NCBI GenBank assembly: GCA_016758965.1
Contig: JAEPRB010000038.1
Span: forward strand, 62,001-126,000
DNA: 64,000 bases
Reading direction: 5' to 3'
Source of the DNA: Circinella minor
Lineage: Eukaryota; Mucoromycota; Mucoromycetes; Mucorales; Lichtheimiaceae
Shown here one piece after another: positions 1 through 13,200 of the stretch (the stretch's first letter is position 1; each line of letters begins with the position of its first letter). Both the position numbers and the translations under genes were made by a program. The notes below the pieces were generated by a model. The model worked only from the letters and a program-made list of their open reading frames with translations, made no database searches and was not told the origin of the DNA.

Positions 1-233
1 TGATTCCATTGATTACATATAGTTGATCGCTTTCCGTTGTAAATAAATAGGACAGACAGATATGAGGAGTAGGGACTGACAATAATCTGATTTGGTATTG
101 ATTCTTTTTTATTATGGAGACACAACAACATAATGTTTATAACGAGAGTAAATGTAATCATTTTCTTTCGTTAGTTAAGACGGGATATATGTGATTCAGG
201 AATAATGATATTTTACTATTACTGCTGTTGACT
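1..233. other. downstream flank of the P450 gene, no gene seen
   Basis: AT-rich sequence after the P450 stop codon. I see no coding or structural signal; it probably contains the 3' UTR of the minus-strand P450. Confidence 0.5.
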
Positions 234-2356
234 TCAATAGCGTTTTTGAACATGTACTGGTAACCCTCCTTTAATTGTTTCTACTACTCTAACATTGTAA
301 TCGTTTTTTTGCTCGGGGTTACTAAAGGAAAATTTGTATCTTCGTACAAGTGTTATCAACACAACAAGGCCTTCCACGATTGCTAGTCTATCACCTATAA
401 TATATAACAAATAGATATATATTAGTGTCTATTTGTATAATGTAGTAAAAATAAACACATTTAGAAATAATGTACTATACTTACCCAAACATGTACGTGG
501 ACCAACATTAAATACTGGAGCTTGTCCTTTTGCCTCTTTATACAATGATCCATCTTCCAGAATCCATCGCTCAGGATTAAATTCGTGACAATTATCCCCC
601 CATATTTTACTACACCGTGCTTGTGCATACATGTTCCAAGAAACAACATTTCCTTTTCGAATTACTGAACCATCTGGCCAAATATCATTTTCTACTGCAA
701 CTCTCTGATTTATTGGAATTGGTGGATGCAGGCGAAGGGATTCATGAAGACTATATATTATCAATTTTTTTTGAAGGTTAGAGTTGTGGTATATACATAT
801 GAAACGAGCTTCAAAAAAAACCAAAATTAATGATAATAAAGGTACATTACACTGCATGGGCATATTTCATGTTTTTGATAGTGTCAAACAGTTTAGTAGG
901 ATCCAAATCTTCTTGATAGTTGGTGTCAGGAAAATAGTAGTCAATCTCTGCAAGCAGCTTGGCTTCCACAGTTGGATTTTTGATAATACTATACATTGTC
1001 CACGCTATAGACGCAGCTGTCGTTTCTCGACCAGCAGATATTGTACCAAGCATCATGTTACAGAGATCTTCATTACTGAATGATTCACCATGTTCATCTG
1101 TAGTGTTCATAAATTGTGATAACAAATCATCAAATTTTTTTCCATTTCGAACATCCTCTCGGCGCTCGGAAATAACATTGTTTGCAAACGTTTTCAGTTC
1201 GTCGTAGTGTTGCTGTATATGTTTGGTTTGGGGGTGAAATATAGTATTGATTATATCAATTATTGGCGTAAATGGATTCATATATAAATCCGCAATATGA
1301 TCCATGCACAAGTCAAAAGATTCGCCCAAAGGGACGACATCCTTCTCCGTCAATATTTGTAAATCTTTTCCAAACCCAATCCTATAAGAATCACACTAGT
1401 AAGAAAACAATCTAGACATATATAATTTAATACTATATTTGAGTGCATATGAGCAATACGTACTGTATAAAGGAGTTCATTGTAAATTTTAGCATCAATT
1501 CTTGTATATCAATAGATGCTCCAGTTGATGCATACTGGTCAAGAACCCGACGTGTAACAACTTTAAGATCTTTGACAAATACACGGTCAAAACATTTTTG
1601 AATATTTTTTGTACCAAAGACACGACTAGCAGTTTTACGATGGTATCTCCATTTGGCACCATCATTCACGAATAGACCGTCGCCACAAAATTTCTTTGTG
1701 CAATTTCTATTTTATAAAAAAAGTTATTCATACTGTGTATAAATTAGCTGGCTCTTCTTTTACACTATAATCTTACTTTAAATGGGTATCCTTGTTATAG
1801 TTGGTATAGTTTGCTTTTATTTCAAGTGTAGTGTATAACGCACAACTTATGATTAGCACTCGGTATGACATATTTTATCACTTTTACTTGTTCTTTTTAA
1901 TATAAAGAAAGTTTCTCACTTTTAAGTATATAGTTAATATTAACCGGATCAACTGTTGTAATCGTCGGTGAAATAAAAATAGCAGAAGTGATCCTATATA
2001 TATAATTATTTTAGAAAGAAAGGCGATTGTAGGTTTGCTACTACATGTCCTGTTTATTTTATTATCCACCTCAAAGAAAAAACACTCTGTTTATCTTTTG
2101 ATATTTACATTGTCATTGTACCCAAGTTCTCAAGCTGCTCATGTTGCATGTCGTAATATCTTTTTATTCCTTGAAGCTGTTGAAAAAAAGATCCTACTAA
2201 TGGATATCCTTTAACTTGTGGAATTCCTTTTTGAATATCTTCAAATATAGCACTATTTGGATATTTGTAAGCCAAAAGAGCAGCAGTTCCTAGAAAGCAA
2301 CCACTAACGATCGCTGCTGCTGTAACAAGATTTTCTCTACTTCCACTCGTGGACAT
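234..2356 (-). CDS. cytochrome P450 monooxygenase, 7 exons, 519 aa
   Basis: Exons (minus): 2356-2109, 1993-1920, 1813-1777, 1706-1464, 1381-851, 750-485, 394-234; they join in frame to 519 codons plus stop. The protein starts with a hydrophobic anchor (about residues 10-30), which fits a microsomal, ER-anchored enzyme. Visible P450 hallmarks are the C-helix WRYHRK, the I-helix SAGRETTAAS, the K-helix ESLRLHPP and the heme loop FNVGPRTCLG, with the axial cysteine near residue 465. The reaction is NADPH-cytochrome P450 reductase-dependent monooxygenation; the layout resembles alkane/fatty-acid hydroxylase-like fungal families, but the substrate cannot be read from sequence. Two exons are very small (74 and 37 nt). 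Same strand as the two permeases downstream of it in coordinate order, so a functional link is possible but unproven. Confidence 0.9.
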
Positions 2357-3865
2357 TTTTTATGTATATGGAAGAAAGAAAAAATGAAAGATAGTCAACA
2401 AAAAAGGAGGGAAGAGAAAAAAAGGTTGTCACTAATTATATTTTATATGGTAGCAATAAAAGATATAAATAATTATGTATTGTACAAGGCTCAATCAGTC
2501 ATACTATGTGGCGAAGCTAATCTGTCCAAGAAGAATGCATAATTTTTCCTTTGTTCAAAACTCATCAATACAACAATATACAACGTCTCGATTTTTTTTT
2601 ACTATCTCTCACACTTAGTGATCAAATGCTTTTTATTTTTATTTTTTGAAGAACATTATATGATTTAAGATAGCAAATATCCGATAATTTTATAGCTGTA
2701 AGAATTACTACTATACGTCTTGATGTTAGCCTGAAAAAAAAAACAGATGAAATGTTATTGGCATGGAAATTATAGTTAAAACAAAAACGGGCATGACGTG
2801 GGTAAAAGTTTATTATTACGGATGTAAGAAAAGCAACTTATGAACAATAGTTGGTAAAGTAACAGCAAGTTGCTAAACACTCAATAAAAGTTAAATTTAG
2901 TAAAAAAAAAATCCACAATGCAAACATCAATACTGGTATCACTGGTCATATTATTTTGGAACATTACGTAAATGAAAACGGGGCTCGGGTCCTCTAAACA
3001 ACATTTATTTACATGTGTGAAGCTTGTTGACGAGGGTAATTTATTTCTCTATTAATTTTTTGGCATAACACAAAAAAAAAAATTTGTGGGACCTTTGAGC
3101 AAATGCTCAACAGGTGGAAAAAAGACTTTAAAAATAGTTTATAGTTATGTAATAATTATATAAAATAGGCTATATTTTTTCTCTAAAAAAATAAAGTAAT
3201 GCGTAATTACATAATAGTGATAAAAGGAAGAAGAAACACATCCGCTAAATTGTATGAGATTTTCTTTTTTCTGTATACGTATCTCAGATTGGAAAAAAAA
3301 TATATTACTTAATTATGAACCATGTTGTGTTATCTCTTATCTGTATTACAGTTATTTGTTTTGTCCTAGCCTAACACTACCAAAATAGCAATCCGGAACA
3401 AATATGGGCACCGGCGTGGCGTCCGATTGTGTCTTCTGACATTTTCCAAGCTTTAAAAAATATAGAATTATTGTTTAAATTATCATTTCAAGTGTCATAA
3501 ATGTATTTTTAGAGTAACAAAACGGCAAATCACTAGTCTTGAGAGCTTTCTCTTGTTAATTATTTCCTTGCTCCTAAATTTGTTTATTTAGAAAAAATTA
3601 CATATGCATTTATTTTAATAGTCCATCGGAAACAGGCTGAGTAAAATATTGTATATTTCATCGCGACAAAAAAAAAATCTGATAAAGTTCCTGAAAACGT
3701 TTTTTATAAAGTTCTACTGAAACTTATTTTATAAGTTGATTACATATGTAAAAATCAATTATGCGCATCACTGGTTATAATATCATAGGCTGAAAAGGCT
3801 AATTGAATACAAATGCTTTGTATCGTATTTACAAAAAAGAAAGTACTTCTAGACTAATAATATCG
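2357..3865. other. intergenic region between P450 and first MFS gene
   Basis: About 1.5 kb of AT-rich DNA holding the P450 promoter (right beside 2356) and the 3' flank of the next gene. Many A and T runs. I see no exon, RNA gene or repeat that I can support. Confidence 0.5.
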
Positions 3866-6078
3866 TTATGGTTGATATACAAAATGCAAATTTTGCTTAT
3901 CAGTTAAGTCATCATCTTCTACGCTTTCTGTTGCTTCCAGTAATTTATTTTCGCTCTTCAATTGTTGTCTGTATCGATTTTCTCGTTTATAACTCCATCG
4001 CAAAAACAGAAACAAAAGAGCTGTCAATGCCACAGCAGCAATCATAATAATCAAAGCTGGTATATAACGTGGTGCAAAACTCTCTTGCAATAGAATTGGT
4101 CCGATAAAGTTACCAATGCAGTAGGTGATTGTTGCAGTGCCGATGTAAAATGATTTCTTTGTATATCCCGCAATATTTACGGACGACATTGATAGAAAAA
4201 TAGTATATTGCTGTCCGATAATCGACAGAAAAATACCCGCCAAGATCGCACCACCCTCAGGTAATACAATCAAGAAAAGAAGACCAACTATTGTAATTAC
4301 ACATCCGAGCACGCCAATGTAGCCGTTTTCTTGAAATCGCTTACTCAGATAAGCCGCTAGAGAGATCAAAATAATAGCAATAATGCTACCCGGGATACTG
4401 AATAAAATTGATTGTGCATCCTTGTTGTACATATTACGATTAAACGGAGTGATTTAGCGAGCTATCAACGGTAAACGATTCATTATAACAATGGATTATG
4501 ATTAATATCTACACTGAGGTATTTACTTACAGAAAAATGACCTAATGTCTTAATGATAAGGGTTGAATAAAGACTTATAGCACCATTCACTAAATTTAAT
4601 AAAAATGCAATCAAAATATAACAGTAAAGTCTTGATTCCTTTACTGATTCCTTAATATGTTCAAAGTTAATGGTCTTTTGCTGGACTATAGCACTGTCTT
4701 GCTCACGCTCTTGTACAATAATTCTTTGTGCTGGTGTAAGACGAAACCACCTCGACTGAGCCCGATCTGGCAGAAAAATAAACACGACTACTCCTATAAG
4801 ACTTGTGGCACAGCCCAAAATAATCATGTACCTAATTATAGATTATTCATACGAATTGTAAACAAGCAATTTGTTACTAATTAAAACGATTATAAAAAAA
4901 AATATATAGAAATAATCATTTTTAACGTTTTTGAATAAACAGACATCATAATAATTACCATCGCCATGCACTTAGACCAGAAATCCCATCCATGTTCAAA
5001 AATCCATACCCTATTAAGCCACCCATAGCACCACCAAATGCCATGGTGGATGGTACTATACTAAATATCATTGATTGTTCTCGTCGACGATATATAAGCG
5101 CAATAAGCATAAGTATCGCTATATTACATACAGGACATATATATATATATATATAGTTCGTCAAAAAATGAACAAGATTATCGTCATAACAGTAATAAAC
5201 ATTTAATCTATTCAATTTACTTACAAGGAGTAGCCCCACTCTGTGATTATTTATATATGGTTCGAATTAATACATACTGAAGTGCTTATGTGGTAACAAA
5301 AAAAAAAATTAAAAATATGTACAAATTCCTCAGAATATATTGTTACCTCAAAAAATCCTAATAAACATCGAAGAGCTGCTAGTTGTGCAAAGTTGTTGAC
5401 TAATGCAGTACATCCAAGAGTGGCGCCCCAAAGCACAAGTAGAACACCCATGTATTTTGAAAGTGGAAATCGATGCATAAAGTATTGATTTGGTAACTAA
5501 ACAGCAAGGTAACAAAAAAAAGTAATTCTGTGATGTCAAATAAATAATAATATGTATGTACGTATAATTTTTAAATGCGTATTTGTATACCAGAAACACA
5601 AGGAAACCAATGTAGTATAGAGCACCGGACAACCCAAACTCGTTTTCAGTCAAATCAGTATCTTCAAAAAGATTCATGACGGCTGAATAATTCAAAGTAA
5701 TTTTATCCAAATACTTTTTATACATGAAAACGATAAAAAAAACAACAACAACGTAAGTTTATCTTGCTACTTTTGACTATCGCAATAAAAAAAACTGTTA
5801 TGATTTTGTTCCTTAAAATGAACAAATTATTCGAGTTTATAATACATGCTTTCTATTTATACCTGTAAAAAAACAATGATAAAAATAAATGGTGTCGTTA
5901 TGTAATTGATTCTTCTGAGCAATTTCTTTTCTTCGGGGGAATACTCAAACTCATCGGTTTCTAATACCGTTTTTCTGGTACTAGTATTACTGCTGCCCAG
6001 AGCTGTCGTAGAATCAACGACAGTCTCATCCAAGACAGAATATTGAGGTGTTACATCCGCTCTTTCGTCAATAGACAT
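3866..6078 (-). CDS. MFS permease, allantoate/anion:cation symporter type, 7 exons, 506 aa
   Basis: Exons (minus): 6078-5863, 5713-5591, 5496-5347, 5240-5225, 5118-4959, 4831-4531, 4420-3866; sum 507 codons. Family landmarks line up with the Dal5/Tna1-type anion:cation symporters: YLDKITLNYSAVMNL after TM1, the DxTENEF loop, LGFFESGATPSI at TM4, YRRREQS in the loop to TM5, and AWRWYMIILG. About 12 membrane segments are expected, with a charged N-terminal tail of about 60 residues and an acidic C-terminal tail. It should import a small organic anion (allantoate, nicotinate, pantothenate or similar) at the plasma membrane; the substrate is not decided. Exon 4 is only 16 nt and supplies the conserved SGATP turn, so automatic predictors may miss it. 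The acceptor of the last exon (AG at 4422-4421) was chosen because it restores the family spacing before the SIPGS helix. Confidence 0.88.
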
Positions 6079-7193
6079 ACTTTATTTATTTTTATCAAAG
6101 AGTATTTTTAATACTAATGACGAGCGGAAAAAATGTATCGTATTTTATTTGATAATAAAGTTGATGATATAAAGTAAAAGAATAAGAAAGAGAAAGTAAA
6201 CAATGCCAATTTTTATCATTGATATGAAAAGTGAAAATATTTCTAAGCCATATTAAGAAGATATTTATATTTAGAAGAATACAGCTCATTTGTTACACAA
6301 GGCAAACCTTTGTGTAGTGTCAAATGATTATGCAATGTTGATACAGTAACATCGTGGGAGTTCAACCATTTCAATTCGTTTTATACTGAAAACCACAAGA
6401 ATAATTCAAGAAACAGTTCAGTTTGACAAAAGCAACTTGATTTTATTATATCAAATACTATTTAATTGGGAAATAAAATATAAGAAAAAGAGATAATTCT
6501 TTATACTAATTTAGTCTCAACGGAGGGTTGGAGCATCCTATTTAGTCAGTGAATACAAGACAGCATACAATAGCTCCTGCTCTGTCAAATCTGATCTTCT
6601 GGCTAGGTTATTTATCTAAGTAGAATCCTAAATTGATCTGCGCCAATGGCCGTTGGTTGCCTCTTTGCTGTACAAATGCATCTTCTGGCTACACTTTGAT
6701 ACTATTTCGTTCTTTTTTTTCTTGTGACTTTTAATTTGCATATGATTTAATATGCTCTTCTCATGTCATCAACAAAAAGCAAATATATACTTCTCACTAC
6801 TGTTGCGACACCTTCATTGTGAAATATGATATCTTCTAATTTTTTAATATAAAATAAACACTGCTGTTTCACTGGTCAAAAATTATATGTAATAGTACTT
6901 TTTTCTGTATTTCATTTTTTATTGAAAAATAAAATAGGGAGCAGCTTAATTGTAATTAGCACAAAAAAAACAAGTAACAGCAGTAGTAGATAAAGTGCTT
7001 ATGTATTAGTAACTTCTAAAATGGTCTGATATTTAATTCAAAATAAACGCAAAAACTAACAAGATTAATAGTAACAAAAATATATAACATGTGGTGTGCT
7101 TTTTTTTTTCTTACGAAATATATCTGAAATCAGGATGCTATAATATATTAAAATGTAAAAACGTGTTAAGAGTTAGTCTGATGATTCCAAGAT
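6079..7193. other. intergenic region between the two MFS genes
   Basis: About 1.1 kb, AT-rich. It should contain the promoter of the first permease (next to 6078) and the 3' flank of the second. No further gene or repeat seen. Confidence 0.5.
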
Positions 7194-9371
7194 TCAAACT
7201 AGAAAAAAAAAGGTTCTTGTTGTTTCTACCATATCACAAAGTTCATTGTCTTTTTCTATCTTTTTATAACGTTCTTCCTGTGTCATGTTCTCCCGTTTCT
7301 TGTTAGCCCGGAGAAAGGCAAGTTTCAAAATGACAGCGCATATAACAGCTCCTCCTTGAAAACCCAGACATGCTGCATGACCATGAATATAATATGGAGC
7401 GTCATCAGCCCGATATAGCTGTCCAGCGATAACCCCTCCACAGTTACCAAGACTATTGATAGCAGCGATAGCTACTGAGCGTTTTGTTGTTCCTGTGAAA
7501 TTGTTCGTGATCCAAGGTATAAATACACCGAGACCAGAGTACACGCCTGTCGCAGTAATTATAGTAGCAAAAAAAAGACCCGTGATATTTTTCAATGATA
7601 TAAGCAAAATAAAACCAACCATTGAAGCTAATAAGCCTATTACTACATGGATGCCTCGCTCACCATGCTTATCAGCACTTATTCCGTTGAGAATAGTAAA
7701 TACGCAAGCTTTGATTGAAACACAAAATAATGAGCCAAATTAAAATAGCTTAATGTATACTCCTTGCACAAGACAGAAATATTATATTACACTTGCCTAT
7801 AGACCAAGGAATTGAGCTCATTGCCTGGGCATTTAGTGCAGTAAATCCCAACCCATGAATAATTGTTGGAAGAAACATACTAACGCTATATAAGGGAGCA
7901 ATTATGCAGATGGCTGCTAATGAAAACAAATAAGTTTTCCAATCTTTGAACACAGCAAGGAATTGCTTTTTGGAAAAGGTTGCTATATTCTCTCCAGAAT
8001 TATTATATCGGCCGTTGTCTTGGGAAATCATATCTATGATTGTTTTTCGCTCATCCTCACTAAGAACTATATAATAAAAATAGACATCAAAGTACTGTTG
8101 TTACTCTCAACTGTATATATATATTCTTTATATAGCAATTTTAATATTATTCTTTATAACTTTTATAACGTACATGATGTTGTTTCCGGAAATTCGGGTA
8201 AAGTGAACAAGCAAACAATTGACATTATTAACGTTGGAATCGCTTCAATAATAAAAATCCATTGCCATCCGCCTAATCCTTGTACACCATCGAGCAGCAT
8301 AAGACCATAAGCCTATAAGGTTCTCATTATCTAATTAGTAAAAGTTTATGCTAGCATATATATCTTTATTTGTATAATTTTGTTATCAGCTCTTTGAAAA
8401 CTATATATATACTGCCAGCCTATTATGGATAACCCTACCCATATACCTCCAAATGCTCCAGCACAAGTAGAAACACCGTAAAAAATAGCCACACGACGTG
8501 CTTGTTCACGTTTTGTATACCACTTCGAGATATAAAAAAGAATAGCCGGGGCTAGCCCAGCCTACAGAGAACAAAAATGTATAATATGATTCAGTCTTCC
8601 AACATAATTTTTACGCATTAATGTATAATGGTTGTACCTCAGCTACACCGAGAAAACAACGTGCAACAATTAATTGCGGTCCATTTTTCACAGCACCCAT
8701 CAACATCATGATGGCACCCCACGTAGCCATCAATATGGACATCCAAATTCTTGGGCCTAGTTTATTAAGCATAACATTTGCAGGTACTTCGAATAATATC
8801 TATAAAAACAGAACCAATATCATGTGTCATGATCCAGCCAACATAATTTTAATAAGTTTTTTTTTTAGTTACATTTCATTACATACGTTGTTTACATTAA
8901 CTTACATATCCCACAAAAAATATCGACAAAGCATCATTAAATTCGTTTTCGGTCATATTTGTATCTTCAATAATGCCAGCCAATTTGGCATTACCTACAT
9001 ATATCACCACAAGTGTCAAAAATTTACTGCGACCGTTTATTATGATGTCGACAATTAATGAAGAATAGTTAATTACCAATATTAACTCTGTCGAGGAATG
9101 AAAATAAATAAAATAAACAAATGAGTGGAAGAATTCGAATATCCCGTTTCCACGTCAAACGCTTTATTTCTTCTTTATCGTGTGTATAGTTGTTAGAGTA
9201 AGAATCCAAAGTTTTATTAGAGCTTTCTTGATTAAAACTTGGCTTTACTCTAATTGCTTCAAAAGAATCAATGCCTCTTTCGATAGCGCTATACTTATTT
9301 ATCTGTGTTTTATCACCATCTTGCTGATGAGTCAATAGGCTTCCACTGTTGTATTTTCTTACGTCATTCAT
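7194..9371 (-). CDS. MFS permease, anion:cation symporter family, 7 exons, 530 aa
   Basis: Exons (minus): 9371-9077, 8994-8906, 8799-8638, 8561-8439, 8312-8174, 8066-7797, 7708-7194; 531 codons. The core is a textbook ACS-family sequence: FLDRVNIGNAKLAG, NMTENEFNDALSIFFVGY, LFEVPANVML, RCFLGVAEAGLAPAI, KWYTKREQARR, GGWQWIFIIEA and LPEFPETT. This places it with the fungal nicotinate/pantothenate/allantoate permeases at the plasma membrane; the cargo is unknown. The N-terminal tail of about 75 residues is hydrophilic. It is a diverged paralogue of the permease just below it (same strand, same exon number, several shared intron sites). The 8066-7797 exon most simply ends at a GC donor (7796-7795). 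An alternative GT donor a few bases further would add two residues, Gly and Lys, and change the next Ala to Ser. Confidence 0.88.
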
Positions 9372-10284
9372 TCGTGATAGTGTGCACAGATTTCTTTGCT
9401 TTTTTGTCAGTTATGTCAAAGAAAGATATGGTGAGGTTATATAGTGGTGACAGGGTTTTCGTTAAACACCATATACCAACAATACTGAAAAGAAATTAGA
9501 GGAAAAAGAGCTAAAAAAAAGAATCAATACAAGTACTCGTGATTATTTTTTATGCATTAGTAATATGTTATTAAAGTCACACGCAATTCGAATACTATCC
9601 GCTTGGGGTTGTTATCTTGAATGTACTTCACCGCAAGACATGCAGGGGAAGATTGTGTCATTTTAGCTAGTAACAGTATCTTATATTCCATTTATCACCC
9701 GACAAAAAAAGTTCTGGTATCTTTTGGGAGTAGGAGTGATAGGCATAAATACCTTGCTTTATTGTTTACATCAAGAAAAGATCATTTTTCTTTTCCGCCT
9801 TTTATGTGAATGACACTACATGCATTACAATAAATATACAACTCGTTAATCATGTTTTCTTTTAAGAAAAAAAATAGGGAATATAGCTTCCGGCATTAGA
9901 ACCGGTACCTCTGTTTACTCATAAGAGTAAATTACCCAATTATCATCATGGGAACACCTTATGTGTAACAAAAAAAATTACCGAGACGTTTAAATGGAAT
10001 TAAGAAAATCACAATAAAAATATGAACCTCATTATGTCAAAAAAATAAATGATTTATATAATTGTATATGGTGTAAAATAGATGCAAAAGAAACAAAACT
10101 AAAAATATACTAAATTTGAATACAAAAAAGAGGATGTTGGAGTTTATGTATATAAAGGTGTATTTTATATGTGTAAAGGGTACTACTTTAAGTGATTAGG
10201 ATGTGTGTGTATGTGTGTGTGTTTAGAAATAAAAGCATTTCTGTATATTACATAAGGTGAGAAAAGGCTATTACTTTTTTTTTT
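9372..10284. other. intergenic: MFS promoter side and acetyl-CoA carboxylase 3' flank
   Basis: AT-rich. The end near 10285 should hold the 3' UTR of acetyl-CoA carboxylase and includes a short TG-rich repeat at about 10200-10221. Short open frames here show no recognisable protein signal. Confidence 0.5.
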
Positions 10285-13200
10285 CTAGAATCGAGTAGCA
10301 AGTTTGCGTAAAGTTTCCTTACGGGCTTCTACGCTCATGTTTTCAATCAACTTGGAGAAACCTTCAATAACGGCTTCTTGATCTGCGGTACCAAGAGCAA
10401 CGACTTGCTCCTTAGTAGATTCACTCTTGATCTTGATAATACGTTGTTCAATCAAAGCACTTTGCTTATCAAACCACTCAGAGACCTTTTCATCTTGTTG
10501 TTGCCAGACTTGTTCACTGGCAGTGGAAGCAATATCATTATCAGTAACAAACCATTGCTTCAACAAAGTACACATGGCCTCACGAGTCATCTTGGGGGCA
10601 GCTTCCTTAATCTTGCGAATAGCATATTCTTCGTTCAATCTACGACGGACGCGCCAGTAGAAGTATTGACGGGAGAAACGCCACTCGAGAGGCTTGCGAA
10701 TAACACCCTTGGCTTCCATACGGCCAGCACGATCATGCAAATCAGCAAATTGTACAGAGATTTGTTGATAGACAGGTAATAACTCTTGTTCGCGTGCTTC
10801 GATTTGCTTCTTCAATTCAGCCTTCTTAGCATCGTCAGTAGCCTCATCCAATTCACGTTTCAAAGAAGCATAACGTTCATCCAAACGGGCCATGGTAGCC
10901 AACAATTGAGGCTTACGGTACTTAATTTCAACAATACCTTCAGGTTCCAAAACACCACCACGAGCTTGAACATCGCCATACATTTCCATCATCTCACTGT
11001 TGATGGTAGGATCAATAACGACCCACGCACCACCACGCAATTCACCGTTGGGGATTAAATAGACAAATACAGGTTGTTTGTAGTTACTCAAAGCATCGAC
11101 GATTTGCGCACCATACTTCAAAACTTCATTGTACATGTCACGTTGACCACCAGAGAAACCACGCCAGTTAGCGAAAACCATCAGTGGCAATTGTTCACCC
11201 TTGTTGAAATCGTTGATAGCTTGTGCAGTCTTGAAGGCAGAGTTGGGGTACCATACACCACCGGCTTCCATAAAGACTTGTTCAGTAGAGTCACTGTTAG
11301 CAGGATCAGCAGGAATGATGTTTTCGACAGTACGGGTCTCAACAGCAACAACACCCATAGGGATACCACCCAAACGAGCACGACCGACAACAACAGTACG
11401 AGCCCAACCGCTGAGAGTTTCAACAAATGAATCACGATCGAAGAAACCGCTCAACCACTTGCCATTATCGTTCTTACCATTCAAGAAGAAACGAGGATCA
11501 GAAGGTCCCTTGGGAGGCAAATATTCAACTTCACGATCAATAGGATCAACACCAATACGCATAGTAACAGGAGCACCACGAGATTCGGGAACATATGAAA
11601 GCCAGCGAACAATCTTGCCAACACCTTCCAAATCATTTTCAGCTGTCAAATGAGAAACACCGTTCTTGTACATGATTTGAGTACCACCCAATTGCAAATT
11701 GGAAGTATAAACTTCACGACCTAACACCTTGTTCAATGCAGGAGCACCAGTCAAAATAATTGGTTGACCTTCGTTTTGAACAGCGCGTTGACCAAGACGA
11801 ACTAAATAAGCACCAATACCAACAGATCGACAAGTAACCAAGGTGATGGTGAAAATATCATCATAAGCACGAGCAGTAGCACCGGCAATCAAACCAGATC
11901 CTCTCAAGTTTTCAACACCAAGACCATCGGTGAAACCAATAACATCAGTGATCTTGCATCGCTTTTCACCTTCATCTTCAATTTCTTCGACATTTACACA
12001 TTTGGCACCATTGCCATTTTGGCTCAAAGATTGATAAGTCTCGGGAGTCAAATAAAGGTACTTGAAACCTTGAGCAGGGTTTTGAGGATCCTTCCATGCA
12101 GCCTTGAATTGACTGATTAACTCATCGGCAAGACCGATACGAGCACCAGAGTTGGCAGACAAATAAATACGTGGAATACCCAAGTTGCGAGCTAATTCAG
12201 ATGCCTTGAAGAATACTTCATCTTCAGCAACACCAAACGAACCAATCTTAAACGTGATATCGTTTGCAATAACAACAATGCGGCGACCTTCAGGATATTC
12301 CGGTGTACGTAAAGTCAATAACCATGCAACCATACCAACGGTATTGGTACCAGGAGCACGATCAATTTCTTGAATAGAACCGTCGTCATCCAAAACCAAT
12401 TCTTTGCCTTCAACCAATGATCGGGGTTCCTTCAAGCTGGGATCATTCTTGATAGCTTGTGCCCATTGAATATGAATAGCTTGTTGGAATAATTCAGGGA
12501 AATCATATACATAAGTAGTACCCATTAAATGAGCCTTGTAACGACGAGGTTGCAACCACTCCTTGGTAGGGTAAGGTTGAGACAACGATTGCATGTGCAT
12601 AGCACCTGGAATACGGCCAGAAGATTTCAAAACCCATCCGCTCTTTTCAGTCTTGACTTCTTGATAGACATCGACCTTCAAGATATAACCAGAAACATTG
12701 TCAACAGTGAAACGCATGGGAATGATAGGAGCGTCAGGATGCTTGGGTTGGATATTGAAACGGATTTCGGCACCAGTGACACGCAACTTCCATAAACGCT
12801 TACCATGACGATCAACAAATTCCTTAAGAGCAGTTTCAACTTCATCAGCTTCCAATTGGAAAGTAGGAATAAAGTTAATAAATAAGTGATTACAATCTGA
12901 GTTCTTGTATTCGTGGCTGACAATTTCCAAAGTATCCAAAATATCAGTCAACAAGCGATCAGATTCGGAAATCAAATAATCAGCAGTACGCATCGAACTC
13001 TTGACACGACCAGGGCGAACAAGGGCGCGAACAAAGAAGCGACAATCTGATGGATTTTCCTTGGCAACAGCATAATAGACATGCATTTGACGGTTTTCAA
13101 TAAAGCAAGGCTTGATATCAAAGTTGGAAAGACGAGCCAATTCCAATTGATAAGCTAAAGCAGGTTCAACATGACGAATAGTCTCATCTTCAATATAATC

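Noticed and set aside
9621..9809. 62-codon plus frame upstream of the second MFS gene
   Set aside because: No family motif and located in a likely promoter region.
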